Shown here piece by piece: positions 25,978 to 36,255 of a stretch of 64,000 nt of DNA; the first letter of the stretch is position 1; every line of letters starts with the position of its first letter. The stretch lies in NCBI GenBank assembly GCA_002368155.1, contig AP018181.1:413486-477485 (forward strand). Direction: 5' to 3'. Both the position numbers and the translations under genes were made by a program. The notes under the pieces are model-generated. The model did not search any database. It saw only the letters and a program-made list of their open reading frames with translations, and was not told where the DNA came from. This DNA comes from Nostoc carneum NIES-2107 (GTDB lineage Bacteria; Cyanobacteriota; Cyanobacteriia; Cyanobacteriales; Nostocaceae).

Positions 25978-26610
25978 CTAAAGCATAATCAACCCCAGTC
26001 TGATACCAACGCTGACAGCCTCGGTGCGGGTAGAGACACCCAGCTTTTGAAAAATCGATGAGATATGAAACTTTACAGTATGCTCAGAAATATGCAACTG
26101 TTTAGCGATCGCTCGATTACCTAAACCGGAACCCAGCATTCCTAATACCTCAATTTCTCTGGGTGTCAGGGTTTGTACGGGAGTAGTGGCGACTTTTTCC
26201 CGCAGGGGTAGTAATTCTAAAAAATCAGGATGTAGCACGACTAAATTATCTGCGATCGCAATTGTCGCTGCGATAATTTCGGATTCTGTACTGGTACTGG
26301 GTAATAAACCCTGAACGCCAGCATGGATGGCGGCTTCTAAATCTATGCTTTCTAGTTCCTCTACAATTACCAAAAATCCTAGAGGATATTGCTGCTGTTG
26401 AATTAAAAGCAATTTTTCCCAGATTGTTGGTTGCAGATTCCCACCTAAATCTAGTAGCACTACATCGGGTTCTAATTGTTCTACTTCCCTAGTTAACACA
26501 TCCAAATCGGATGCACTCCCCACCACAGTTAGCTGGGAATTGCTAGTTACAACCGCCGCTAAACCCGCCCGCACCACAGGGGAAGTTGCAACTACCATCA
26601 CCCGAATCAT
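25978..26610 (-). CDS. LuxR-type regulator with degenerate receiver domain
   Basis: The correct start is ATG 26610 (MIRVMVVATS), overlapping the upstream protease stop by four bases (ATGA). Residues 1-120 are a receiver-like fold with D54 in VVLLDLGG, but the acidic pair normally found near residues 8-9 is AT and the conserved lysine near 104 is missing (GLLPSTSTE). Phosphorylation is therefore doubtful. Residues 148-205 are a LuxR helix-turn-helix: LTPREIEVLGMLGSGLGNRA, then HTVKFHISSIFQKLGVSTRTEAV. Translational coupling to two HtrA-like genes implies one pathway. It may respond to protein or ligand binding rather than to a kinase. Confidence 0.88.
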   Translation of the reverse strand: MIRVMVVATSPVVRAGLAAVVTSNSQLTVVGSASDLDVLTREVEQLEPDVVLLDLGGNLQPTIWEKLLLIQQQQYPLGFLVIVEELESIDLEAAIHAGVQGLLPSTSTESEIIAATIAIADNLVVLHPDFLELLPLREKVATTPVQTLTPREIEVLGMLGSGLGNRAIAKQLHISEHTVKFHISSIFQKLGVSTRTEAVSVGIRLGLIML

Positions 26611-27449
26611 CTCGACTCCACTGCAGTTTTCCCACTCTGCAATACTACATAAACTACAAATTGTTGACCTCCACGCCAAATTTGTAGGGGTAAGGCTTCG
26701 CCATCTTTGCTTTGTTGCAGATATTTACTTAAATCATCATATCTAGTGAGCGATCGCCCCGATACACCAATCAGCACATCGCCAATTTGTACGCCTGCTG
26801 TGGCGGCTGCACTATCAGCAAGTACAGATAAAACTAATAACCCCAGGTTGCGGTTACCTATCAGCACAGGTTGCAAAGTCACTCCTAGTTGCGGACGACT
26901 GGCACCCAGCAAAAAGCGATTGACTGCTAAACTGGGGACGGCGACAGCTAAACCGTTGACAACCATTGTATTAATGCCGACAACGCGACCGAGACAATCA
27001 GCCAAAGGCCCGCCAGAGTTCCCAGGATACAATCGAATATCTGCCATCACTGCTTGTTGATGCTGTCCGTGAATAATTCCTGTAGTCACAGCACCACTAT
27101 CAGCAAAGGGATTCCCCACCGCCACCACTAATTCCCCAACTCGCAACGCATCTGAATCACCAATAGTTGCGGTCTGTAAGTTAGTGGCGTTAATTTTCAG
27201 TGCAGCTAAATCTTGTTGTGGGTCAAATTTGGTACGTACAGCCTCAAATATCCGTCCGTCTGCTAATTCTACTGTAGCTCTGCGGCTAGTGGCGACATGG
27301 GCATTGGTAATAATTAAGCCATCGGCTTGCCAAATCACACCAGAACCAACTCCTTGAGAACCGCTTTTAACTTTAACGGTGCTGTGGCGTAACTTCGCAG
27401 CTAAGGCCGCCAATTCATCAGCAATGTTGGAAAAGCTTGTGTTAGTCAT
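26607..27449 (-). CDS. HtrA/Deg-like S1C serine protease with PDZ domain
   Basis: I use ATG 27449 (MTNTSFSNIAD). The trypsin-like domain has a full triad: H51 in TNAHV, D80 in QQDLAALKI and S145 in GNSGGP. A PDZ domain follows from about 185 to 280 (LGVTLQPV, AGVQIGDVLIGVSGRSL). There is no signal peptide or membrane helix, unlike most cyanobacterial Deg proteases, so it may be cytosolic. It follows the inactive homologue by 31 bases and overlaps the regulator gene by 4, so the three form an operon. Confidence 0.9.
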   Translation of the reverse strand: MTNTSFSNIADELAALAAKLRHSTVKVKSGSQGVGSGVIWQADGLIITNAHVATSRRATVELADGRIFEAVRTKFDPQQDLAALKINATNLQTATIGDSDALRVGELVVAVGNPFADSGAVTTGIIHGQHQQAVMADIRLYPGNSGGPLADCLGRVVGINTMVVNGLAVAVPSLAVNRFLLGASRPQLGVTLQPVLIGNRNLGLLVLSVLADSAAATAGVQIGDVLIGVSGRSLTRYDDLSKYLQQSKDGEALPLQIWRGGQQFVVYVVLQSGKTAVESR

Positions 27450-27480
27450 AGTTTTGCCATCGTGAATTATGAATTTTGCA

Positions 27481-28386
27481 TTACTCAGCCGGACGTTCGC
27501 CAATTGCGATCGCTAACTCGACTAACACGCCACCACGGACAACTTGTAATGGCACAGTTTTACCCACGCGATCGCTACTATTAAGTAAGGCCATGACATC
27601 ACCTGTATCGCTAACGGTTGTACCATCCAATTTCACCAACACATCTCCCAGCAGTACCCCGGCTGTATCTGCAGGGCCAGCTGGCTCAACATTGACAACT
27701 ATTACACCAGTAGCACTAAGTAAATTTAAGGCTGTTATTAGGTTATTGGGTAAGCGTACAGGTTGCATTCCCACACCTAAATAACCCCGGGCGATGTGTC
27801 CTTTGGCTAACAATTGCTCAACTACACGGTTAACTGTAGCCACAGGGATAGTTAATGCTGTACCACGCCTTCCCGATGTATTCATACCTACTACATTACC
27901 AGCTGCATCTACCAACGGGCCGCCAGCAAAGCCTGGATACAGGGTGATATCTGGGCGGATATATTGGTCGATATTCCCACCGTTCATACTCCGCCACGCA
28001 CCACTCACGACACTCACTGCACCCAAAGCTGCGCGCAATTCTCCTTCGTTACTTCTGGCTATTCCTAATACTAAATTGCCTACTTTAAGTGTTGTAGTAT
28101 CGCCAATTGTCGCTACAGGTATGGCTGCATCTGAAATTTGAAACACAGCGACATCTGTACTAGAATCATGCCCTAAATGTGTAGCAGCAACAGTACGTCC
28201 GTCTGCCAGAGTCACGGTAATTTCCTCATAACGCTGCAGGGATTCATCGGAGGTGACAACGATCCCATTGCGCCAGTGAATTCCACTTGAGGAAACGCGT
28301 CTACCAGCGTTCACTGCAACTACAGAACTCCCGGCTTGTTCTACGGTATCAGCTAAACTATTGGACAAAGCTAGTAATGAAGACAT
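27481..28386 (-). CDS. HtrA-like pseudoprotease with PDZ domain
   Basis: A 301-residue paralogue of the next gene with the same trypsin-plus-PDZ layout, but two catalytic residues are lost. In the His motif, GIVVTSDESL replaces GLIITNAHVA, placing E48 at the His position. The Ser motif reads PGFAGGP (A154) instead of PGNSGGP. The Asp (D78, STDVAVFQI) is kept. The PDZ domain (about 200-290, LGVGMQPVRL, AGVLLGDVLVKLDG) looks sound. It is probably a regulatory or substrate-presenting partner that can co-assemble with the active protein. It is first in the operon; no signal peptide is seen. Confidence 0.9.
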   Translation of the reverse strand: MSSLLALSNSLADTVEQAGSSVVAVNAGRRVSSSGIHWRNGIVVTSDESLQRYEEITVTLADGRTVAATHLGHDSSTDVAVFQISDAAIPVATIGDTTTLKVGNLVLGIARSNEGELRAALGAVSVVSGAWRSMNGGNIDQYIRPDITLYPGFAGGPLVDAAGNVVGMNTSGRRGTALTIPVATVNRVVEQLLAKGHIARGYLGVGMQPVRLPNNLITALNLLSATGVIVVNVEPAGPADTAGVLLGDVLVKLDGTTVSDTGDVMALLNSSDRVGKTVPLQVVRGGVLVELAIAIGERPAE

Positions 28387-29829
28387 CTAATTTCTCCACA
28401 AACATTCTGATATACTCAATATCCTGTACTGTTTTACCTTTGGGCGACATCAGACAATTGGGGAGAATTCACCCTAGACAAATGGCTAGTGTTGTTAGCC
28501 GTACTTTAGGCAGCAAAAAGCTTATAGGGGTTTGATGTTGAGTTTTGAATTAGCTAATATTTAGGTTTATAGTTGCTCTTTAGCGCTGCGAGGTAACACT
28601 CAAAGATATTTTTTCTACTCCCAGTTGTTGATGAGACGTTACCTTTGAAGTAACCAGTAAGTTCATGCATTAAATAGCAACCAGATAACTCATATTTGCT
28701 TGGGAAAATAACTTACGAGACATTGATTCCTTCTGCCCTATTCCCTATCCCTAGTTACTTTCTCTCTATGCAAATCATTTTTGCAATTAAACCAGATAGT
28801 TATATATAAATTTAATATTTGCTTCCAGTCTACCCAGTAAAAATTTATATTCTGAGACTGAAAGCTAAAGCTAAGACACATAAACTTAAGTAAATATTTT
28901 TGTAACAAACAATACCTGTTAGATTTGCTTGACAGAAATACGGGGAGAATTGTAAAGTTAAAATTTAACAAAGGTATTATTTTTATAAAGTCACTTAAAT
29001 AACTACAAAATGATCCTCAATACATGGCATAATTAGTTACTTACAAGGTTGAAGTCAAAACAATATCAATTTCATCAAAATTTGCTTTGCTTCACAGCAA
29101 TTATGGTAAACATCGATTTAACCATACATCAGCCTGATATTAACACTATAATAGTGAAAAGATTTCGTGGTATTATTGCCATTCTTTGTTATCAGCATAG
29201 GTTTTTATTTAAGGAATTTTCTTTATCTAAAAACCACTAGGTGCATTACTGAGGCAGAGAAAATTCATGTAGCTATTGTACTGAAAACAACAAGGGTTGC
29301 CAAATGATGAGTTAGAAAATTTTTTACAATATATTCATGATTTAGCAGCCCCCAGAAATTGTTTGAGCTTTTACCTGTTCCCTATTAATTACTATGTGTT
29401 CACCGATATCAAGCTACTTGCTGGGAAATCAGTAACACAGATGAAAGTTAGCTCTAGGAGTAACCATCACCAAGTATCCCGAAAATTGCAATTATGAGAT
29501 ATGGACACTCAAAATTAAAATATGGGAATGGCAGATGGAGCACCTAAAGTAGTTACGAAGAAATGGGTAATAAATATTAGAAACACATATTTTATTATCC
29601 CAATGGTGCAAGGGGATTTTCACCTATCTACCACTCAATATCAGGGGTTATATCGTATCTACTTTCTTAGCTATCTTTTCAAGAAGATAAATGAAAATTT
29701 ATTAGTTTCCAGTCACGATTTTAAAACCTGGCTTGAAGTTCAGTATTAAATATAAAGTATTAATCTGGCTGGATATTGATACTTGCTTATTTTAGGGTAT
29801 TTTCATTGACTGACAGGTGAAGATTTTTT
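28387..29829. other. 1.44-kb AT-rich region without a supported gene
   Basis: Several open frames of 60-80 codons exist on the plus strand (for example 29049-29240 and 29522-29749), but they lack ribosome sites and have unbalanced composition. No repeat or RNA structure stood out. The last part, before 29830, presumably carries the promoter of the chemoreceptor gene; ggtgaagatttttt gives a moderate ribosome site. Confidence 0.55.
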
Positions 29830-32799
29830 ATGAACAATAGGCTTCATGGCAACAATACTTTGACATCAGAGTATCAGCCATCATCTTTAAACCCACCCGT
29901 GAACCTTGAGCAGCAGAGTAATTATTCCCTAGGATTAGGAGCGCCAATTCCCGAACACCAACAAGCACAGCAAGGATTAATTAAGTCTTTATTCCAGCGA
30001 TTTTATAATCTTTCTATTGGACGCAAACAACTGATTGCTTTAATAGCATCAGAATTAGTATCGATTGTGGGCATTAGTTTAGTTGGTCGATACTTAATTA
30101 CGAGTAATTTACAGACTCTCTCACTTGAGCAAGCCAAGTCAGAGTTAGCTGTTACAGATATTAATTACAATATCAAAATTAATCAGATGGGCTTTGGTTT
30201 CCGGGGTCAATCTGATAATCCAGCAATTATTCAAGCTGCAGTTTTGCATAGTTCAGGGCAAGTATTAACGCCTACATTAAAGCAAGAAGTTAAGCAAATT
30301 CTCGCCAACGAACTTCAAGCTAGAAAAATTGAATATGCCACCTTAGTTGGTAAAGATTTCAAAATTATTGTTAATAGCAATGCTAATCGGGAAGGTGAGA
30401 TTTTTAATCCCGATAACTTGGTGAATGAGGTATTAAATAATCCTCAACAAATCAAAGCTACAAGAATAGTCACTTGGTCAGAAATTAGCAAAGAATCACC
30501 TGTTTTACCAGAAGGTTTCAGTAACCAAAATGCTCTGATTCGCTATACTGTCACACCTGTCAAAAACTCCAAAACCCAAGAAGTCGTTGGGGCTTTAATT
30601 TCTGGAGACATTGTGAATGGGAAAGAACCCATTGTCAGAGGAACATTAAAAGCTACTGGTGGTGGCTATAGTGCTGTTTACCTACGCCAACCAACAGGCG
30701 AATTTTCTTTAGCTACAGCTTTAGATCAAGGCTCATCTAAAGATATCAATCAAGCACAAACAAATGTGCTATTACCCGCAACCGGGAAAAATTTATTGGC
30801 AGCAGCAATATCAGCCAATGGCAGTCCAGTTACCGGCAGGCTCAAAGTAGGTAACCAAACTTACACAATGGCAGCTAAAGCAGTGCCAAATAAAATCATT
30901 GAAACCAATGATGGCTCAGCTACTGTAGTAGATGAAAACTCGGTAGCAGTGTTAGTGCGAGGAACTCCAGAAACTGCCCTCAATCAATTGCTAGAAAATA
31001 GCTTTTGGGTAGAAGTTCTGACCATAGTTTTAGCATTATTGATCATATCGTTTTGGGCGCTCATATTTCGCCGTGGAATTGTCAAACCAATTCAGCATCT
31101 AGAAGAAACGGCTCAAAGATTTGCCACAGGCGATCGCACTGCTCGGGCTGAGATTTTTGCCACTGATGAAGTCGGGCAATTGGCTAACACTTTTAATCAA
31201 ATGGCAGATAAGCTAACAGAACAAGCAATTCGCCAAGAAAATGAAGCCAACCTATCACAAATAGTCAATGAAATTACCGCTCGCTTCCGGGGTACGCTCA
31301 ACGCTAAAAAAATCCTCAATGTAGCAGTCAGCAGTACTAGGGAAGCGATCAAAGCCGATCGCGTGATTGTCTATCGCTTTAACGAAAATTGGGAAGGCAC
31401 AATTATTGCGGAATCCGTAGGTGCTGATTGGCCATCCTCTTTAGGAGAACAAATTACCGATCCTTGTTTTGCTAGAGATTATGTTCAAAAATATCAAAGA
31501 GGCCGGGTGCAAGGCCTAGCGAATATCTATGCTGCAGGCTTGAGTGATTGTCACCTAGTCCAACTAGAAAGATTTGCAGTTAAAGCCAATTTAGTAGCAC
31601 CAATTTTAATTGACAACAAACTCTATGGTTTGTTGATCGCTCACCAATGTTCCGGTTTCCGTCAGTGGGAAGATTTAGAAATTAATTTGTTAAAACAGGT
31701 AGCGATTCCGATTGGCTATGCACTAGAGCAATCATCGTTGCTAGAACAAATCGACACATCTCGTTCCCGCGCCGAATTAACTGCACTAGAACAACGTCAA
31801 CATAACGAAGCTTTACAACAGCAAATCCTCACACTCCTCAGCGATATCGAAGGCGCATTCCAAGGCGATTTGACAGTGCGATCGGAAGTCACATACGGAG
31901 AATTGGGAACCGTTGCAGACTTTTTCAACTCCATTGTGGAAAGTCTGCGTGTGATTGTGACAAAGGTGAAAGCCTCGGCTATCCAGGTGAATACAGCCTT
32001 GGGTAACAACGAAATAGCCATCCGTCAACTTGCTGATAAAGCCCTCAAACAAGCAGACGATATCAGCCTTGGCTTAAATAGCATTCACCAAATGAAAGTT
32101 TCTATTGAAGCTGTAGCCGAAAATGCCCGACAAGCTGCCCTAGTGGCTCACAGAGCATCTTCTACGGCTCAACAAAATGGCGAGGCGATGGATCTGGCTG
32201 TACAAAACACTTTAAAATTGCGTTCTACAATTGGTGATACAGCCAAAAAAGTGAAGCGTTTAGGTGAATCTTCGCAACAAATTTCCCATGTAGTCGCCTT
32301 GATTAACCAAATCGCCATGCAAACCAACTTTTTAGCCATCAATGCTGGTTTAGAAGCCACCAGATCTGGTACAGAAGGCGAAGGGTTTGCAATTATTGCT
32401 GAAGAAGTTGCTTCCCTAGCAGCCCGTTGCGCTGATGCTACCCAAGAAATTGAGCAGATAGTCAAGAAAATTCAACGGGAAACCACTGAAGTAGTCAAAG
32501 CGATGGAACAGGGAACTCAGCAGGTAGTAGAAGGTACTCACATTGTCGAAAATGCCAAAACCTCCCTGAGTCAAATTCTCAATGTCTCTGCACAAATTGA
32601 TGATTTAGTGCAGTCAATTTCTGCAGCCACAGCATCTCAGGTAGAAACATCGCAAGCAGTCAGCAAATTGATGCAGGATATTTCCAAAGTATCCGTACTG
32701 ACTAGCAATGACTCGCGCAGAGTGTGCCAATCTCTACAACAGACTGTGGAAATTTCGCAAGAATTACAAGCGACTGTAGAGATGTTTAAAGTTAATTAA
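29830..32799 (+). CDS. PixJ-like chemoreceptor with a DXCF cyanobacteriochrome GAF domain
   Basis: A 989-residue methyl-accepting chemotaxis protein. Membrane helices at 67-90 and 393-413 flank an extracytoplasmic sensor domain. HAMP (414-470) is followed by one GAF domain (about 490-660) of the cyanobacteriochrome type: RVIVYRFNENWEG, then D-P-C-F with C546, then LSDCH with C574 followed by H575, then VKANLVAPIL and LIAHQCSG. The two cysteines are 28 residues apart, the spacing I recall from PixJ photoreceptors, where both bind the bilin. The rest is a second HAMP-like linker and a long signalling coiled coil with NQIAMQTNFLAINAGLEATR. It probably directs blue/green phototaxis through a Che/Pix pathway; no che genes lie nearby. 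Photochemistry is inferred. Confidence 0.9.
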   Translation: MNNRLHGNNTLTSEYQPSSLNPPVNLEQQSNYSLGLGAPIPEHQQAQQGLIKSLFQRFYNLSIGRKQLIALIASELVSIVGISLVGRYLITSNLQTLSLEQAKSELAVTDINYNIKINQMGFGFRGQSDNPAIIQAAVLHSSGQVLTPTLKQEVKQILANELQARKIEYATLVGKDFKIIVNSNANREGEIFNPDNLVNEVLNNPQQIKATRIVTWSEISKESPVLPEGFSNQNALIRYTVTPVKNSKTQEVVGALISGDIVNGKEPIVRGTLKATGGGYSAVYLRQPTGEFSLATALDQGSSKDINQAQTNVLLPATGKNLLAAAISANGSPVTGRLKVGNQTYTMAAKAVPNKIIETNDGSATVVDENSVAVLVRGTPETALNQLLENSFWVEVLTIVLALLIISFWALIFRRGIVKPIQHLEETAQRFATGDRTARAEIFATDEVGQLANTFNQMADKLTEQAIRQENEANLSQIVNEITARFRGTLNAKKILNVAVSSTREAIKADRVIVYRFNENWEGTIIAESVGADWPSSLGEQITDPCFARDYVQKYQRGRVQGLANIYAAGLSDCHLVQLERFAVKANLVAPILIDNKLYGLLIAHQCSGFRQWEDLEINLLKQVAIPIGYALEQSSLLEQIDTSRSRAELTALEQRQHNEALQQQILTLLSDIEGAFQGDLTVRSEVTYGELGTVADFFNSIVESLRVIVTKVKASAIQVNTALGNNEIAIRQLADKALKQADDISLGLNSIHQMKVSIEAVAENARQAALVAHRASSTAQQNGEAMDLAVQNTLKLRSTIGDTAKKVKRLGESSQQISHVVALINQIAMQTNFLAINAGLEATRSGTEGEGFAIIAEEVASLAARCADATQEIEQIVKKIQRETTEVVKAMEQGTQQVVEGTHIVENAKTSLSQILNVSAQIDDLVQSISAATASQVETSQAVSKLMQDISKVSVLTSNDSRRVCQSLQQTVEISQELQATVEMFKVN

Positions 32800-32829
32800 T
32801 CTACTTCACCCTGATTTTGGCTTGTCAAC

Positions 32830-32858
32830 AGGTCATCTCTATTTAGAGATGACCTTTT
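32830..32858 (+). terminator. rho-independent-type terminator of the chemoreceptor gene
   Basis: Perfect 11-base arms (aggtcatctct and agagatgacct) around attt, directly followed by a short T run, 30 bases after the stop codon. The remaining gap to 33282 shows no gene. Confidence 0.75.
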
Positions 32859-33282
32859 ACTATTTTGGTATAAAAAATATTCCATTCCTATTTATAAACA
32901 AAGGAGCAAGATTCTTTACAAGACGCACCCACAGCAAAAAAGTATCCTCATCAAATCCTCTAAATATATATGGGGATTACCTTCTGCCCTCTGCATCCAT
33001 CCTCCTGCCTCCTGCACCAATTAAAATTTTCATGAAGCGGTATTACCCAATGCAAACATTTCCCTACATCGCGCAATCAACACTGAGATAGCGGTACTAT
33101 ACTCATGAAATTGCCGTGCAGAGACAGTAGCGGATTATAAAGAATTGGTATTAGCTAATCATTGATATATAGTCATAATTGCTACTCAAATGGTAAAATG
33201 TCCCTACAATATCAAGTAATCAAATAAAAAGTTATTCTATTTCCCTATTTTCATGACTTAGCTTAAATATCCGCTCTTTTTT

Positions 33283-36255
33283 ATGAAGCCCCTTGGTAAA
33301 GTTCTACAACAGGCTGACCTCATCTCATCGGCACAGATAGAGATCGCTCTTCAAGAGCAGACGCAGTATGCTGGCGTGAGGATCGGTGAAATTCTCGTCT
33401 CACATGGATGGCTCAAACAAGAAACGGCTGATTTTTTCTCTGAGCAATGGCCTGCTGTATTGCAACAGCAAGCAAAACAGCCGTTGGGAGTGTATTTAAA
33501 AGATGCTGGGTTGTTAGATGAGCAGCAAATTGTCACTATCCTTGCAGAACAACCACATAAAGGATTGCGCTTTGGCGAATTAGCTATATTTAAGGGTTGG
33601 CTGAAACCAAATACAATCAAATTTTTTCTGGAGCATCTGGTTTTGGAAGCACAACAACAGGGAGAAGAATCCACAAATAGCTCTTCAGAACAAATAGAGC
33701 GATCGCATTTGCCAGGAGAAGAAGCACAAAAGAACCTGAACACCTTAAATTACGTATCTCAATCAGGTTTAGATCCGCATTCAGCAGAGTCGGAATTCAC
33801 AAAATTAAGACTGTTTAATCGCAGCACAATTAAATTATTCAAATTAGAAGAAAAAGCTAGTTCTCCAGAAGCAGTGCTGACAGAAGTGCTTTATTGGACT
33901 GATGGCCAGCCAATTCTTACCCAAAAGCTGTGTCGATTAATTGCCGAGTCCGACGATTTTATTGCTACAGGTCAAGAAGCCGAAAAAGTACAGCAGCTAG
34001 TAGAAAACCGCTTGATTAACAATTGGGAAACCCAAGTAGCTGCTGAGCATTTACATACAATTCGCAACAGCATTCTCAAAAATCAGCAATGTAAACCTTC
34101 ATTGTTGTTGCAACTGTACCAACAAATCTGGCAGCAGGGAGAAGTTGAGGCAAATAACTCTCCAGAACAAATTGAGCTTTTGCATTTGCGATTATTAGTA
34201 AAGCAAAATCACAAGCTCAGAGTGGCTAATCGCATTTATCAGTTGGTTTTTGATGATAACTGGATTCAGCAAGAATTAGCCAAATTAAAACTATTTAGCC
34301 GCAGCACAATCAAATTATTTAAATTAGAAGAAAGGGCTAGCTGTCCTGATATTGTGTTAGCAGAAGTCCTAACTTGGACAGAGGGTCAGCCATTACTCAC
34401 ACAAAAAGTTTGTCAGTTGCTGTCTGATTCCCAGGACTTTATTGCCCAAGGTGCAGAAGCCGAAAAAGTGCAACAGCTAGTACAAGGCCGCTTAATTAAT
34501 AATTGGGAAACAAAAATAGCTGCGGAACATTTACAGAAAATTCGCGACAGCATCATCAAAAATCAGCAATGTAGCCCCTTAGCACTGCTGGAATTTTACT
34601 TACAAATTTGGCAGCAGGGCGAGGTACCCACCAATGACAGCCCAGAACAAACAGAACTCTTAAATTTGGGATTGATTGCGAAACAGCATAGCAAGCTGAA
34701 AGTTGCCAACCGCATTTACAAATCGGTGTTTGATGCCTATTGGATTAAACAAGAATCAGCTAAGTTAAGACTGTTTAGCCTCAATACCATTAAATTATTT
34801 AATTTAGATGCTAAAGCTAGTTCGCCAACAGATTTGCTATCAGAAGTCCTGTACTGGACAGATGCTCAACCAATTCTGACTGAAAAACTTTGTCGATTAC
34901 TGGCAGAAACCGAAACTTTTATTCCGGCTGGTGCAGAAGCCGCCAAAGTGCAGCAGTTAGTCCAAACCCACTTGATTAATAATTGGGAAAATCAGATAGC
35001 ATCTGAGCATTTACAAACAATTCGTGACAGCATTATTGCTAATCAGGAATTCGATCCCTTATCTTTATTGGAGCTATACCAACAAATTTGGCAACAGGGA
35101 GAAATCCTTGCTAATAACAGTCCAGAAGAAGCAGAACTCCTGAATTTGGGGTTAATAGTGCAACAGCACGATAAGTTGAGAGTGGCGAATCGAATTTATC
35201 AATTAGTATTCGATCGCCAGTGGATAGAACGGGAATTAGAGAACATTCTCCATCCCGCAATGGCAAAAACAGCTCTATCCAATTCCACATCCAATTCCAC
35301 CGCCGCAGTTACGGCTTTGAGTGGTGCTAAAACTACCATTGCTTCTGAGAATCGGGGAGAGAAAAAATTATGGGCTTTACTAGGAATAGCTGCCTTGATG
35401 GTATGTGGTTCCGGCTTAATGTTGTTCGGCTTAAATGTCTTTAAGTGGCTAGAAGTAGAAACGATTTTTAAACGCGGAAATGATTTATTGCACCAAGGAG
35501 AGTATCAAGAAGCGATCGCCAAATACAACAAGCTGTTAAAAATTGATAGCAACTACTATCAATCTTGGACTAATCGGGGCTATGCCTTAGCAGGAATGAA
35601 AGATTACAAGCAAATGCTAGAATCTTGCACCACAGCCACGATTATTCAACCAAGCGCTGTTTATGCTTGGAATTGCCGTGGTGAAGCCCTATATAATCTC
35701 AAGCAATACGAACAAGCGATCGCAGCTTTTGATAAAGCTATTGCCCTTAACCCCAAAGATCCGGTTTTCTGGGTGAATAAAACTGACTCACTCCTCGCAC
35801 TCAAGCAGCCAGACGCAGCAATTACCGCCATTAGCCAAGCAATTGAGATTTTGAAAAAGCTGCAAGAAGCTGAGGGACAAGAATCCCATGCTAAAGAGTT
35901 ATCAGTGGCTTTTAGTTATCAAGGCAAGGCTTTTTCTCAAAAACAAGACCACCAAGCAGCGTTGAACGCTTATGACCAAGCATTAAAGTATAATTCCCAA
36001 TACTTTACAGCTTTGCGGGGTAAAGGCATCGCCCTACAAGGATTAAAACGAGACGATCAAGCGATCGGGCAATTTTATTTAATGCTAGAGCGTCCACAAC
36101 TGAGCAATTCCCAAAAAGCCGAAACTTGGTATTATCTGGGCTTGAGCCTTTGTGAATTCAACCAACCAACAAAAGCGATCGCGGCTTTTGATGAAGCTTT
36201 AAAGCTGCAACCAAATTACGAAGCCGCAGAGCAAGGAAAGAGAAATTGCCGATAG
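33283..36255 (+). CDS. membrane TPR protein with three tandem STAND C-terminal modules
   Basis: A 990-residue protein. Two 55-residue N-terminal repeats (LGKVLQQADLISSAQIEIAL and LGVYLKDAGLLDEQQIVTIL) resemble the MshEN/GspE-N fold, which binds nucleotides such as c-di-GMP in some proteins. Three modules of exactly 160 residues follow (from about 171, 331 and 491), each with RLF..STIKLF, a TDGQPxLTQKLCRL motif, LINNWE, EHLxTIRDSI, LYQQIWQQGE and RVANRIYQLVFD. This is the segment normally C-terminal to the ATPase in AAA_35-type STAND proteins, but no P-loop is present. A membrane helix lies at 696-718, then four or more TPR units (726-985). Role unknown; the modules may bind partner ATPases. 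Confidence 0.82.
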   Translation: MKPLGKVLQQADLISSAQIEIALQEQTQYAGVRIGEILVSHGWLKQETADFFSEQWPAVLQQQAKQPLGVYLKDAGLLDEQQIVTILAEQPHKGLRFGELAIFKGWLKPNTIKFFLEHLVLEAQQQGEESTNSSSEQIERSHLPGEEAQKNLNTLNYVSQSGLDPHSAESEFTKLRLFNRSTIKLFKLEEKASSPEAVLTEVLYWTDGQPILTQKLCRLIAESDDFIATGQEAEKVQQLVENRLINNWETQVAAEHLHTIRNSILKNQQCKPSLLLQLYQQIWQQGEVEANNSPEQIELLHLRLLVKQNHKLRVANRIYQLVFDDNWIQQELAKLKLFSRSTIKLFKLEERASCPDIVLAEVLTWTEGQPLLTQKVCQLLSDSQDFIAQGAEAEKVQQLVQGRLINNWETKIAAEHLQKIRDSIIKNQQCSPLALLEFYLQIWQQGEVPTNDSPEQTELLNLGLIAKQHSKLKVANRIYKSVFDAYWIKQESAKLRLFSLNTIKLFNLDAKASSPTDLLSEVLYWTDAQPILTEKLCRLLAETETFIPAGAEAAKVQQLVQTHLINNWENQIASEHLQTIRDSIIANQEFDPLSLLELYQQIWQQGEILANNSPEEAELLNLGLIVQQHDKLRVANRIYQLVFDRQWIERELENILHPAMAKTALSNSTSNSTAAVTALSGAKTTIASENRGEKKLWALLGIAALMVCGSGLMLFGLNVFKWLEVETIFKRGNDLLHQGEYQEAIAKYNKLLKIDSNYYQSWTNRGYALAGMKDYKQMLESCTTATIIQPSAVYAWNCRGEALYNLKQYEQAIAAFDKAIALNPKDPVFWVNKTDSLLALKQPDAAITAISQAIEILKKLQEAEGQESHAKELSVAFSYQGKAFSQKQDHQAALNAYDQALKYNSQYFTALRGKGIALQGLKRDDQAIGQFYLMLERPQLSNSQKAETWYYLGLSLCEFNQPTKAIAAFDEALKLQPNYEAAEQGKRNCR

